64,000 nt of DNA. Source: an uncultured Prevotellaceae bacterium (GTDB lineage: Bacteria > Bacteroidota > Bacteroidia > Bacteroidales > Bacteroidaceae). Below, piece after piece: positions 56,121 to 64,000 of this stretch; positions within the stretch are counted from its first letter, which is position 1; each line of letters opens with the position of its first letter. Below the pieces are notes generated by a model that searched no databases, was not told the DNA's origin, and worked only from the letters and a program-made list of their open reading frames with translations. The translations under genes and the position numbers were made by a program. The stretch covers positions 124,001 through 188,000 of the forward strand of contig ONLL01000001.1 in NCBI GenBank assembly GCA_900318685.1, read 5' to 3'.

Positions 56121-56163
56121 ACAAAGAAAAAGGCATCGCTCCACGCCGGGGTGAAACGATGCC
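56121..56163 (-). terminator. Rho-independent terminator of the rplM-rpsI-rpsB-tsf operon
   Basis: Minus strand: stem GGCATCG/CGATGCC (56163-56132) with an inner CACC/GGTG-like stem, then a T-rich run (56131-56121). It lies 25 bases past the tsf stop. Confidence 0.85.
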
Positions 56164-56187
56164 AACAGATATGTGTGGACTGAGATA

Positions 56188-57189
56188 TTACTCTGCCACG
56201 AGCGTGAAGCGGCGGAAAGCAACGATCTGCAGTTCCTTGTCCTGCTTCTTCAGCCAGTCAGCAACATTGGCCTTGTCGCCATCGCCAAACTGGAACTCCT
56301 GATCCACGAGGCAGCTCTCCTTCTTGAACTTCTGAACGCGGCCCTTGGCGATACCCTCGATCATGGGCATCTTCAGCTGAGCCTCGCCCTCGACCTTAGC
56401 CTCGGCGATGATCTTGCGAGCCTCGTCGGCCTGCTCCTTCGTGATCCAGCCCTTGGCGGTATTGCTCTCGATGTGGTCCTCGCTGTCAACATGGGCGGGG
56501 TTGATGCCAGCCTTGGTGAGCTTCATGTCGACGAACTTCTGCACCTGCTCGAGCTTCGACTTCTCGACGGCGGTCTTGTACTCCTCGTCCAGGATCTTCG
56601 GGTCGATGCTGTTGGCGTCGAGAGCGATGGGCTTCATGGCAGCCACCTGCATGGCGAGCTTGTGGCCCACCTCGACGTTCTCCTTGTTGAGCTGCACCAT
56701 CGTGCAGAGCATGTGCTTGCCCATGTGGTCGTACACCTCCACGTTGTCACCTTCCAGAGTCAGGTAGCCGTCGAGCTCCATCTTCTCACCGGTGATACCG
56801 CTGCGCTGGGTGACGATCTCCTGAGCCTTCTGGCCGTTGATTTCGAGCTCCTTCACCTCGTCGAGGGTCTTGCACTTGGCGGCAAGAGCAGCGTCGAGGA
56901 TGCTCTGAGTCATGGCGATGAAGTCGGCACCATTAGCCACGAAGTCGGTCTCGCACTTTACTGCCACCATAGCAGCAAAGCCTTCCACCTTCTTCACGAG
57001 CACGCAGCCGTTAGAGGTCTCGCGATCGCTACGCTTGGCAGCGATGGCCAGTCCGCGCTCGCGGAGCAGTTCCTTGGCACGGTCGAAGTCTCCCTCAGCC
57101 TCGGTGAGTGCTTTCTTCACATCAGCCAGGCCGGCACCGGTCATGGTGCGGAGCTTCTTGATATCTTCCATATTTGGCTTGTAGTCCAT
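56188..57189 (-). CDS. tsf: Translation elongation factor Ts
   Basis: 333 residues from the ATG at 57189; the longer open frame to 57243 runs into the intergenic hairpin region. The UBA-like N-terminus contains the EF-Ts signature LRTMTGAGLADVKKAL, then CETDFVANGADF, and two dimerisation subdomains. EF-Ts exchanges GDP for GTP on EF-Tu. Length is slightly above E. coli's 283, as usual in Bacteroidota. It follows rpsB, the standard order. Confidence 0.97.
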   Translation of the reverse strand: MDYKPNMEDIKKLRTMTGAGLADVKKALTEAEGDFDRAKELLRERGLAIAAKRSDRETSNGCVLVKKVEGFAAMVAVKCETDFVANGADFIAMTQSILDAALAAKCKTLDEVKELEINGQKAQEIVTQRSGITGEKMELDGYLTLEGDNVEVYDHMGKHMLCTMVQLNKENVEVGHKLAMQVAAMKPIALDANSIDPKILDEEYKTAVEKSKLEQVQKFVDMKLTKAGINPAHVDSEDHIESNTAKGWITKEQADEARKIIAEAKVEGEAQLKMPMIEGIAKGRVQKFKKESCLVDQEFQFGDGDKANVADWLKKQDKELQIVAFRRFTLVAE

Positions 57190-57280
57190 ATGTCTTTTTG
57201 TTGTTTTTTGCCCCTCAGTCAGAGGGAAATGGGGTCTGGACAAGCGGGAACCAGATGCCCCGGGTAACTTTATCTGTTAT

Positions 57281-57302
57281 GGGTCTGCGCTTGTTCAGAC
57301 CC
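57281..57302 (-). other. Hairpin between rpsB and tsf
   Basis: Stem GGGTCTG/CAGACCC with an eight-base loop, in a 152-base gap. There is no T-run after it, so it is more likely a processing or partial-attenuation site than a terminator. Confidence 0.5.
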
Positions 57303-57341
57303 CTATTCCCCCACTTGTTTCAGGGGGGGCATGAGTCACAC

Positions 57342-58178
57342 TTACTCAGCGGCGGGAGCCTCCTCAGCGGGAGCCTCGGCCACGGGAGCCTCTTCCTTGC
57401 GGGCGCGGCGTGCACCGGCGCGGCGGGGTCTTGCCTCCTCGGCCTCAGCCTCAGCCTGAGCGTCGGCAGCCTTCTCGTCAGCCTTCTCAGCCTTGCGCTC
57501 CTCCAGTCCCTCTGCGATAGCTGCGCAGCAGGCATTGAGGATCACCTCGACGGAGTCCTTGGCATCGTCGTTGGCGGGAATGACAAAGTCGATGTTCGAG
57601 GGATCGCTGTTGGTGTCGACGACACCAAACACGGGGATACCCAGGCGGTTGGCCTCGCGCACGGCATTGTTCTCCTTCATCACGTCAACCACGAACAGGG
57701 CGCTAGGCAGACGCGAGAGGTCGGCGATCGAACCGAGGTTCTTCTCGAGCTTGGCGCGCTGACGAGTCACCTGCAGCAGCTCACGCTTCGAGAGGTTATT
57801 GAAGGTGCCGTCCTCCATGAGCTTGTCGATGTTGCCCATCTTCTTCACAGCCTTGCGGATGGTGGGGAAGTTGGTGAGCATGCCACCGGGCCAGCGCTCG
57901 ATGACGTAAGGCATGTTGATACTGGTTGCCTTCTCGGCAATCACTTCCTTGGTCTGTTTCTTAGTTCCTACGAAGAGGATTTTCTTGCCCTGGCGGGCGA
58001 TGTTCTTCAGAGCCTCGGCAGCATCGTCGATCTTGGCGACGGTCTTGTGGAGGTCAATGATGTGGATACCGTTGCGCTCGGTGTAGATGTAGGGAGCCAT
58101 AGCGGGGTTCCACTTGCGCTTCAGGTGGCCAAAGTGGCAGCCGGCCTGAAGGAGCTGGTCAAAATTTGTTCTTGCCAT
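57342..58178 (-). CDS. rpsB: 30S ribosomal protein S2
   Basis: 278 residues. FDQLLQAGCHFGHLKRKWNP and the C-terminal VDTNSDPSNIDFVIPANDD are the S2 signatures. The last 50 residues form an acidic/alanine/arginine tail (EEARPRRAGARRARKEE and so on) beyond the conserved core, which is common in Bacteroidota. S2 sits on the small subunit near the mRNA exit. Sits 152 bases upstream of tsf. Confidence 0.98.
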   Translation of the reverse strand: MARTNFDQLLQAGCHFGHLKRKWNPAMAPYIYTERNGIHIIDLHKTVAKIDDAAEALKNIARQGKKILFVGTKKQTKEVIAEKATSINMPYVIERWPGGMLTNFPTIRKAVKKMGNIDKLMEDGTFNNLSKRELLQVTRQRAKLEKNLGSIADLSRLPSALFVVDVMKENNAVREANRLGIPVFGVVDTNSDPSNIDFVIPANDDAKDSVEVILNACCAAIAEGLEERKAEKADEKAADAQAEAEAEEARPRRAGARRARKEEAPVAEAPAEEAPAAE

Positions 58179-58341
58179 TGTTGCTTCTTTGCTTAAAATG
58201 TTGTTTACTTTCTTTTTAATCCTTGTTAGAATCAGCCGAGAGGTAGCAATAGCAGCTACGCAGATGCGATAGCGACTATAAGTCCTGCCGGTTTAGATGC
58301 TAAACATGTTCAGTCTCTGTCTGACGCAATCGTCCAACAGA

Positions 58342-58728
58342 TTAACGCTTACTGAACTGGAAGCGACGACGTGCCTTGGGCTGACCGGGCTTCTTGCGCT
58401 CCACCTCGCGGCTGTCGCGGGTGAGGAATCCCTGAACCTTGAGGGCCTTCTTGTCCTCAGCGTTCACCTTGACAAGGGCGCGGGCGATAGCCATGCGCAG
58501 GGCCTGGCTCTGACCAGTGAAACCGCCACCGTCGAGGTTGGCCTTAATGTCATACTTCTCGGCGCACTCCAGCAGAGCCAGGGGCTGCTTCACCACATAC
58601 TGCAGGATTGCTGAGGGGAAATACTCGGTAATGTCTTTCTTATTGATCGTGATCTTGCCGGTTCCTTCCGACATATAAACGCGAGCTACTGAGCTCTTGC
58701 GACGACCTGTTGCGTTTATTACTTCCAT
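58342..58728 (-). CDS. rpsI: 30S ribosomal protein S9
   Basis: 128 residues, the normal length. The N-terminal VINATGRRKSSVARVYM and the C-terminal KARRRFQFSKR are the S9 signatures; the basic tail reaches the P-site tRNA. Located 40 bases after rplM. The following 163-base gap to rpsB holds a perfect hairpin GTTTAG/CTAAAC at 58291-58305 and nothing else I can call. Confidence 0.98.
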   Translation of the reverse strand: MEVINATGRRKSSVARVYMSEGTGKITINKKDITEYFPSAILQYVVKQPLALLECAEKYDIKANLDGGGFTGQSQALRMAIARALVKVNAEDKKALKVQGFLTRDSREVERKKPGQPKARRRFQFSKR

Positions 58729-58768
58729 TTCTATTTTCCTTTTAACTCATTAAACCTTGTTCCAACCC

Positions 58769-59230
58769 TTACTTGTAGAGGTTAATATCGATAGCCTTCG
58801 GTTTCTGGGCCTCATGCTTGTGCTCAGTACCCTCATAGACATAGAGGTTGTTCAGCAGACTGCGTCCAAGGGGACCTTTCGGCAGCATGCCCTTCACGGC
58901 GTGACGCAGGATGCGCTCCACTCCGAAAGGCTTCTTGCGAAGCTCGGCAGGCGTGTTGAAACGCTGTCCGCCGGGATAGCCGGTATAACGGGTGTAGACC
59001 TTGTCGGTCTCTTTCTTGCCAGTGAACTTCACCTTTGCAGCGTTGATGATGATAACATTGTCACCGCAATCGACGTGCGGAGTGAAACTGGGCTTGTACT
59101 TGCCGCGGATAAGCTTGGCGACCTTAGAGGCGAGGCGTCCAACCACCTGATCGGTAGCGTCGACGACGACCCACTCCTTCTTAACTGTCTCCTTGTTCAT
59201 GGAGACGGTCTTGTAACTTAAAGTGTTCAT
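58769..59230 (-). CDS. rplM: 50S ribosomal protein L13
   Basis: 153 residues, the normal length. WVVVDATDQVVGRLASKVAK and KLIRGKYKPSFTPHVDCGD mark the family, followed by GMLPKGPLGRSLLNNLYVYEG. First gene of the rplM-rpsI-rpsB-tsf operon. Confidence 0.98.
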   Translation of the reverse strand: MNTLSYKTVSMNKETVKKEWVVVDATDQVVGRLASKVAKLIRGKYKPSFTPHVDCGDNVIIINAAKVKFTGKKETDKVYTRYTGYPGGQRFNTPAELRKKPFGVERILRHAVKGMLPKGPLGRSLLNNLYVYEGTEHKHEAQKPKAIDINLYK

Positions 59231-59390
59231 TTCTTCGTTTAATTACTAAAAAACAGTTCCTTTTACTTTATAAAGTCTAAATGCTGGACGCCGATTCCCA
59301 AACCACGTTGTCCGGCCAAAGACAGACGCTATTTACACGACATCCGCGGGGATTCTAAGACTCTCCCCAAATAATCGGACTGCAAAGGTA
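59231..59390 (-). promoter_or_regulatory. Promoter and long 5' leader of the rplM operon
   Basis: The -7 box TACCTTTGCA lies at 59390-59383 on the minus strand, so transcription starts near 59376 and leaves about 145 bases of leader before the ATG at 59230. A GGGGA/TCCCC hairpin is at 59346-59369 approximately. Leader length suits ribosomal-protein autoregulation, but I cannot match a known L13 or S2 leader. Confidence 0.6.
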
Positions 59391-59447
59391 CTGCTTTTTC
59401 GCCAATTACAGGCCAACAGCACCGCCCCCGCCCGACACTTTTATGAT

Positions 59448-59483
59448 TATTTAACACAAAGAGGCAGACCTGAAGCCTGCCTC
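59448..59483 (-). terminator. Terminator of the SusCD-peptidase-DUF4302 operon
   Basis: On the minus strand a 7-bp stem GAGGCAG/CTGCCTC (59483-59461) is followed by TTTGTGTT. It is 20 bases after the DUF4302 stop. Confidence 0.7.
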
Positions 59484-59503
59484 TCGCGTATACATTATTA
59501 ATA

Positions 59504-60841
59504 TTAGTCCCAGATGCTCTGATGATAGTAGCGGAAATTGGTCGGGAAATAAAAGTAATTGTCAGGATTCGACACATCGGTAAGCTGAAACTCTCCCGGC
59601 GACATCTTCGAACCGCTACGAGGAGAGATCTTGAAGGTTTTCCATTCGTCCTTCGGAGCAATACAATTGACGAAGTATTTGAAACCAGCCTCATAGAGAT
59701 CGACACCTAAGCCGTGTGTCTCCTTACCTGTCCAACGCAAAGCTATTTCGTCGTTGCTGACCTTTTTCATTTCCAGCGGATAGTGGATTTCGCCTGAACC
59801 GTACCACATATTAAAGATGAGGTCGATGTTTCCCTTGCCGTCAGTGCTCAGACAGACATAGACGAGATTGTCGGGATTATATTTTCCACTTCTCTTCAAT
59901 GCATTCTTGGCCTTGTCCCACTCACCTTGGGTATAGGTTCCCTGGCTGCTATATCCCCAGAAACGGCTGTCATACTCCTCATCCTGCATGAAGTAGTTGG
60001 CGAAGGGTTTCGGAATGATATAAGCCTGCCCATTGACGTCGTCGTAACCCGACTGATCAGCATTGATGTGCATCTCGCGCACCATGACACCCTTGTACTC
60101 AATAGGTTCCAGGAAGTAGATTCCTCCCACAAGATTACCGTAAGAATAAAGGTGACCGTCGATAGAAGGATCGTCATCCTCCATCCAGATGCTCAGGTTC
60201 TGGTATCCGCTGAAAAAGCGTGCAGGCAGCGTGTCGCCAGCGCAGACGAAAGAGCAGTTATAGGGTGCATAGTACGACTGGATAGAGTCGCAAGCCGCCT
60301 GATAATCTGGAGCCGGCACCGGCAACTTGATCATGACGAAAGGCAGCTGTTTCGTTTTTCCACGACCGAAGATGGTGTCCTCATTGGCAGAGAAGCGGTC
60401 GAGGCAGAACTCGAAGTCGCCCTGCAGCTCCTGTGCGAAATACTGCGACTGGTCAGCATAATAATGGAAGAAACCATTGTAGGTATCGAAGGAGAGCACA
60501 ATTCCGTTGTCCATTTTAAACGAGTACATGCTGACAAGAGAATCCTCTGCCGCAACGCCAGGCAGGCGGACAGTTGAGATGGACTTGTAGAAAGTGCTAT
60601 ACACCTGATCGAACTTCACGGCATAGGTATATACAGCAGGATGGCGCCCTGAGGTGGGGTTGTCGGTGTAGAGTGCCCAGCCATATTTATTATTGTTGAA
60701 CACGCGCCGATATTCTGCCATCCACCGGTCGCTCCGGTTGGCCGGATCCAGATCAAAGAGGTCGTCCTCCTTCATCTGGCATGATACGAGCACGGTGGCT
60801 ACCACGGCCAGCATGGAAAGAAATCTGAATGTCTGTTTCAT
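59504..60841 (-). CDS. DUF4302 lipoprotein
   Basis: 445 residues. Lipobox VLVSC (Cys about 21). The start MKQTFRFLSMLAVVATVLVS and the segment LFDLDPANRSDRWMAEYRRV, with YGWALYTDNPTSGR, match DUF4302, a family found downstream of SusD and a zinc peptidase in Bacteroides and Prevotella loci. The function is unknown; in related loci it is outer-membrane anchored. The 17-base gap to the peptidase gene supports a common transcript. Confidence 0.82.
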   Translation of the reverse strand: MKQTFRFLSMLAVVATVLVSCQMKEDDLFDLDPANRSDRWMAEYRRVFNNNKYGWALYTDNPTSGRHPAVYTYAVKFDQVYSTFYKSISTVRLPGVAAEDSLVSMYSFKMDNGIVLSFDTYNGFFHYYADQSQYFAQELQGDFEFCLDRFSANEDTIFGRGKTKQLPFVMIKLPVPAPDYQAACDSIQSYYAPYNCSFVCAGDTLPARFFSGYQNLSIWMEDDDPSIDGHLYSYGNLVGGIYFLEPIEYKGVMVREMHINADQSGYDDVNGQAYIIPKPFANYFMQDEEYDSRFWGYSSQGTYTQGEWDKAKNALKRSGKYNPDNLVYVCLSTDGKGNIDLIFNMWYGSGEIHYPLEMKKVSNDEIALRWTGKETHGLGVDLYEAGFKYFVNCIAPKDEWKTFKISPRSGSKMSPGEFQLTDVSNPDNYFYFPTNFRYYHQSIWD

Positions 60842-60858
60842 TGTTGTTCCTCCTTTCT

Positions 60859-61794
60859 TTATAAACTGATGTCATCAAAATCCATTTCTGCGAGATTGGC
60901 CTCTCTTCGCTGGACGGCATCACGCACGGCGTCGATGTCGAGGTTCCAGTTATCAGCGAAATAGTCACGCACGATACGCAGTTTCTGTGAGATCTTATTG
61001 CGACCATCCGAGTTAGCCCTGTCGAGGATTGACTGGAACTCCTCCTCTGTACTACAGATATAGGTTGAGAAGGTCTCAGCAAAGTCCTCATCAGCCGTAT
61101 AGGCAGCATAGGCGGTCACGAATCCCATTGAGAAAAGCTGAGGGTCGTCAGGTCCGGAGAACACGGAGGTATAGCTACCCCCAAGGTAGTTCGTACCCGT
61201 CACTTGGTTAAATTCATTGGTGTAAGGCACACGCTGATGGAACGTGTGGGCATACTCATGGATGATGGTATGGAAGTAGTTGGCGTTCAACTGGTCGCGA
61301 TCCGAGATTACGTCATGAGCCTGCCAGTTGGAGTCATAGAACTGCTCACCCAAGTGATTGACATACCACAAGTTGATCTTATATCCGCCCTCCGACGAGC
61401 CCAGGGTATAGCTGCCATTCGAATTCCAGCCAGGGTTACCCACGAGCTGCACCAGTTTTGGAAAGCTGGAACGCACAAACTCAGGACCTCCCGTGACTTC
61501 ATCAAACGAGTCGAAGCAAATGTACTTCAGGATGCGTGCCATACGAATGGCATTCTCATATTTTGCAGGAACGAGGATATAGTCCATCGATATCTCGTTG
61601 TCCTCCCAGCGGTAGCGCAGCTCTATGTTATAGCGCTGCACATAGTTTTTCTCAAGCCAGCGGTCGAGGTCGTTCTGTGGTGTCTGCGAGTCGACGATGA
61701 CGCTGATACTCTTGTCGACCTCGTCATCAGAGCATGCCGTAAGCATCCAAGCCCCGACAGCCATCATTGCGCAGATGAAATATTTTGTTTTCAT
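60859..61794 (-). CDS. Putative zinc-binding metallopeptidase (Peptidase_Mx1 family) lipoprotein
   Basis: 311 residues with lipobox MLTAC. The HEYAHTFHQ motif gives the HExxH zinc site and DEDFAETF, about 50 residues later, a candidate third ligand. This is the Mx1-type putative peptidase that accompanies SusCD pairs lacking carbohydrate enzymes. Such operons are thought to take up peptides or glycopeptides; substrate not visible. Between susD and DUF4302. Confidence 0.85.
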   Translation of the reverse strand: MKTKYFICAMMAVGAWMLTACSDDEVDKSISVIVDSQTPQNDLDRWLEKNYVQRYNIELRYRWEDNEISMDYILVPAKYENAIRMARILKYICFDSFDEVTGGPEFVRSSFPKLVQLVGNPGWNSNGSYTLGSSEGGYKINLWYVNHLGEQFYDSNWQAHDVISDRDQLNANYFHTIIHEYAHTFHQRVPYTNEFNQVTGTNYLGGSYTSVFSGPDDPQLFSMGFVTAYAAYTADEDFAETFSTYICSTEEEFQSILDRANSDGRNKISQKLRIVRDYFADNWNLDIDAVRDAVQRREANLAEMDFDDISL

Positions 61795-61814
61795 TGTCTC
61801 TTCTGTTTGGTTGA

Positions 61815-63557
61815 TTACTTCTTCTTGAATTCAATCATCTCACTCCCTGCAGGCCATTTCACCAGCTCCGGAGAGGTTTCAACGGGGCGTGGATTAGGCT
61901 GCAAGCCAGCTCCGCGCACCTCGAAAGGCAGCTGAATGGCCTGGCGCGGGTCACGGTACTCCATCGAGTCAGTCAGCGTGAGCATATTGAGTGCTGCGTT
62001 GATCTCACGGCGGTAGATCTTCATACCGTATCGCTTGATGTCGAACCAGCGCATACCCTCATGCAGGAACTCCAGTCGGCGCAGCAAGAGGATGGTCTGC
62101 AGCAGGCACTCCTGGTCGCTGCCTTCCGTCAGCTGGAGCCACTCGGGATTCAGATGTTTACGGGGCAGAGGACGGTCGGGGGTGTAGTAGTCATACTTAT
62201 GATGCCACTTGTGGATGCTCTCCATCGTCAGGTCGCGGGGCACTTTCTCAGTAGAGTATTCCACGACATACTCAAAGGGATCCCAGTTGTAATGTCCACC
62301 ACTGACGTAAGTCACCGAGTCGACGATGAAGCTGTTTGTCCAGATGTTGATGTCGGCAAGTGCCTTGTCGTTCTGCCCCAGCACGGCATAAGCCTCAGCG
62401 CGGTTGAGCACAGCTTCCTCAGCCTTCAGGGCGACCACGACCGTACGGTAATAACCTGTATGGTTGTTGGGGTTTATCTCTTCAAAGAAGTAAGGAGTCT
62501 TGGGCAGTAGGAACTTATCGTAGACCTGGCTATAGAACCAGTAGAAGCGGAAGATGCTTTGCGCCTCGGCAGCAGCCTGTGTCTCGGGAGCCCACGGCGT
62601 AGCGAAGAAGAGCTCGGCCTGGCCAATGTAGTGGTTAGTATTGAAGCGTCCACCCGTGGAGTAGCCTTGGAAGTAGAAGGCGTCGTCGGAGATAACAGGC
62701 AGGAGCAGGAAGTTGGCCTGGTCATTGACCGAGACGTACTGCATGGCCCTGGGCTGCATATTGTCAGTAGGCATGCTCTGCATAGCATCGTAGTCGCGCA
62801 TCAGTGCCGATGGATTGTCGCCCAGCGCCTTTGTCGAGTACTCTATCACCTTCTCGGGCTGCTGGTAGAACAGGTAGAAGCGTGAGGCGAACGTATAGGC
62901 AGCCTTCGAATTGAAGTGATAGCGCGGATTGGTATAGATGACATCGCTCATCAGCTGCAGGCCTTCGAGCAGGTCCTTTTCGATGAGGCGATAGTCCTCG
63001 GCCACCGACGGACGCTCATAGTGAGGATGGAGTGTTGACTCTGGCTCTGTGATATAGGGAATGCCAACGTCGCTCTCGCTGTGCGTCTTTGAGTAGTTCA
63101 GGCAAAAGAGGTTGGTCAGGATGAAGTGCGAGTAGGCCCGGCAGAGCAGCGCCTCGCCACGCAGGGCCCGCAGCTCGTCGCTGGCCTCAACGCCTCCAAG
63201 CTCATCGATGGCCTGCAGGGCATGGTTGGCCGAGGCGATGGCGGCATAGTGTCCCTGCCATACCATAGCAGCATTCTCGTTGTCACTCTCAGTAATCTCC
63301 TGCCAGCGATAGCATTGCTCCGAGAAACGGTCGTAGTTGCCATTGAGATCGCCGTTGAGATCATCCACATTGTCGCTGGCCAGCTCAGCCAGTCGCACAT
63401 AGCTGTCGGCAGGATAGGCTGAAGCCAACAGCGCCTCAACTTTCTCGACCTTGTCGATTTCTATGCGGTCGTCGGGCAGTTCGTCGAGGAAGTCGTTACA
63501 GGCTGTAAGTGTCAGTCCTGCAAGCGCAGATATCAGTAATAGTCGTGCGTATTTCAT
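61815..63557 (-). CDS. RagB/SusD family nutrient-binding lipoprotein
   Basis: About 580 residues from the ATG at 63557 (an upstream ATG at 63578 overlaps the SusC stop). Lipobox LTAC, then CNDFLDELPDDRIEIDK, the usual SusD start, four TPR-like helical pairs and a C-terminal HEGMRWFDIKRYG motif. SusD proteins cap the SusC channel and bind the ligand at the surface. It follows SusC by 21 bases. The absence of any glycoside hydrolase in the operon argues for a non-glycan ligand. Confidence 0.95.
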   Translation of the reverse strand: MKYARLLLISALAGLTLTACNDFLDELPDDRIEIDKVEKVEALLASAYPADSYVRLAELASDNVDDLNGDLNGNYDRFSEQCYRWQEITESDNENAAMVWQGHYAAIASANHALQAIDELGGVEASDELRALRGEALLCRAYSHFILTNLFCLNYSKTHSESDVGIPYITEPESTLHPHYERPSVAEDYRLIEKDLLEGLQLMSDVIYTNPRYHFNSKAAYTFASRFYLFYQQPEKVIEYSTKALGDNPSALMRDYDAMQSMPTDNMQPRAMQYVSVNDQANFLLLPVISDDAFYFQGYSTGGRFNTNHYIGQAELFFATPWAPETQAAAEAQSIFRFYWFYSQVYDKFLLPKTPYFFEEINPNNHTGYYRTVVVALKAEEAVLNRAEAYAVLGQNDKALADINIWTNSFIVDSVTYVSGGHYNWDPFEYVVEYSTEKVPRDLTMESIHKWHHKYDYYTPDRPLPRKHLNPEWLQLTEGSDQECLLQTILLLRRLEFLHEGMRWFDIKRYGMKIYRREINAALNMLTLTDSMEYRDPRQAIQLPFEVRGAGLQPNPRPVETSPELVKWPAGSEMIEFKKK

Positions 63558-63578
63558 TATTGTGTCTCCTTTCATCAA

Positions 63579-64000
63579 TTAAAATCCAAGTCTTACGGTG
63601 AATGTGAACTGACGTGGCATTGGCGAAGCCACACCGCCAGTATTGAAGAACTCAGGGTCGTTGCCGTTGAGCTTCTTGTCAGCATAGATCAGGAAGAGGT
63701 TCGTGGCCTGGAATTTCAGGTTGACGTTCTGCAGGCCGATGGGCTCAATCCACAGCTTGGGGAAGGTATAGTCAAGAGATATCTCCTTCATGCGGATGAA
63801 GTCGCCCTTGGCAACACGCTCCGAAGAATAGTTGTAGGCACTATAGGCGATGCCCAGGTTAGGATTGAGGTAGTTCTGACGCACGGATGGAATGACAGGG
63901 ACGGTGGTCACTTCCTCCTCACCCGACGACGACCAGCGGTTGTTGAACTCACGCGGAGTAGCTACCATGTCGGTGTAGCGATTCGAGAACACATTGTCGA
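63579..64000 (-). CDS. SusC/RagA TonB-linked outer-membrane protein, C-terminal part
   Basis: Only the last 140 residues are in the window; the gene continues past 64000. The pattern SERVAKGDFIRMKEISLDYTF and the terminal ATNLFLIYADKK...PMPRQFTFTVRLGF is the conserved SusC C-terminus, with the last strand of the 22-strand barrel. Together with SusD it imports large ligands using TonB. Confidence 0.95.
   Translation of the reverse strand, partial: DNVFSNRYTDMVATPREFNNRWSSSGEEEVTTVPVIPSVRQNYLNPNLGIAYSAYNYSSERVAKGDFIRMKEISLDYTFPKLWIEPIGLQNVNLKFQATNLFLIYADKKLNGNDPEFFNTGGVASPMPRQFTFTVRLGF

Noticed and set aside
57281-57302. Terminator between rpsB and tsf
   Set aside because: The stem is good but no T-run follows on the transcribed strand.
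61815-64000. SusCD pair as the transporter of the pectin block
   Set aside because: The ribosomal operon separates them, and the partners are a peptidase and DUF4302, not glycoside hydrolases.

Overview
The window is chromosomal DNA from a Bacteroidota bacterium, most likely of the Prevotella group (Prevotellaceae). The signs are: -7 promoter boxes of the TAnnTTTG type in front of many genes and no Shine-Dalgarno pattern; a complete porP-gldKLMN type IX secretion cluster; SusC/SusD proteins; a hybrid two-component system fused to an AraC domain; BspA-like leucine-rich-repeat proteins; and DUF4923, DUF5686, DUF5687 and DUF4302 family members. No phage, integrase, insertion sequence, CRISPR array or rRNA was seen.

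Layout. 1-2.6 kb: start of an M13 peptidase and an ABC-F ATPase. 2.6-3.1 kb: four-tRNA operon (Lys, Lys, Thr, Gly on the minus strand) with promoter and terminator. 3.1-4.2 kb: a gene-poor stretch holding a 339-bp inverted-repeat element, a promoter-led structured transcript candidate, and a symmetric 139-bp palindromic element. 4.2-7.3 kb: two BspA-like secreted proteins with dockerin-like tails and a DUF4923 lipoprotein. 7.3-14.1 kb (minus): pectate lyase, DUF5687 membrane protein, LolA-like carrier, FtsK. 14.2-18.6 kb (plus): tightly overlapping RNA/nucleotide housekeeping genes (DEDD exonuclease, RlmI-like methyltransferase, TilS, HD hydrolase). 18.7-26.9 kb: type IX secretion genes PorP, GldK, GldL, GldM, GldN, a PorT-family barrel and the plug protein. 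27.2-34.6 kb (minus): arabinan-type enzymes (GH43, GH51), a DUF5686 outer-membrane protein and a CDP-alcohol phosphotransferase. 34.7-40.3 kb (plus): IspD-like cytidylyltransferase, THUMP methyltransferase, S9 dipeptidyl peptidase, a small DUF559 nuclease and a hotdog thioesterase, peppered with a palindromic GC-rich repeat. 40.5-56 kb: a pectin-directed polysaccharide utilisation region (GH97, GH43, then an HTCS regulator with PL22, a LamG/propeller protein, a GH35-like enzyme, a CBM9/PKD protein and GH28). 56.2-59.4 kb (minus): rplM-rpsI-rpsB-tsf. 59.5-64 kb (minus): a SusC-SusD-zinc peptidase-DUF4302 operon, cut by the window edge.

How they work together. The HTCS would sense pectin fragments and drive PL22, GH28 and the other enzymes in its block; the PL1 lyase and the GH51/GH43 pair act on the same plant cell wall material (galacturonan backbone and arabinan side chains). 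The type IX machinery exports proteins across the outer membrane. The ribosomal operon and tRNAs are ordinary housekeeping.

The least expected features are repeats. A 34-bp GC-rich palindromic repeat directly flanks the DUF559 nuclease gene in two identical copies, has entered the reading frames of the neighbouring peptidase and thioesterase, and may mark a small mobile cassette. Two adjacent type IX genes carry signal peptides written in simple-sequence repeats that have inverted partners just upstream. Three intergenic regions hold large nested hairpins.
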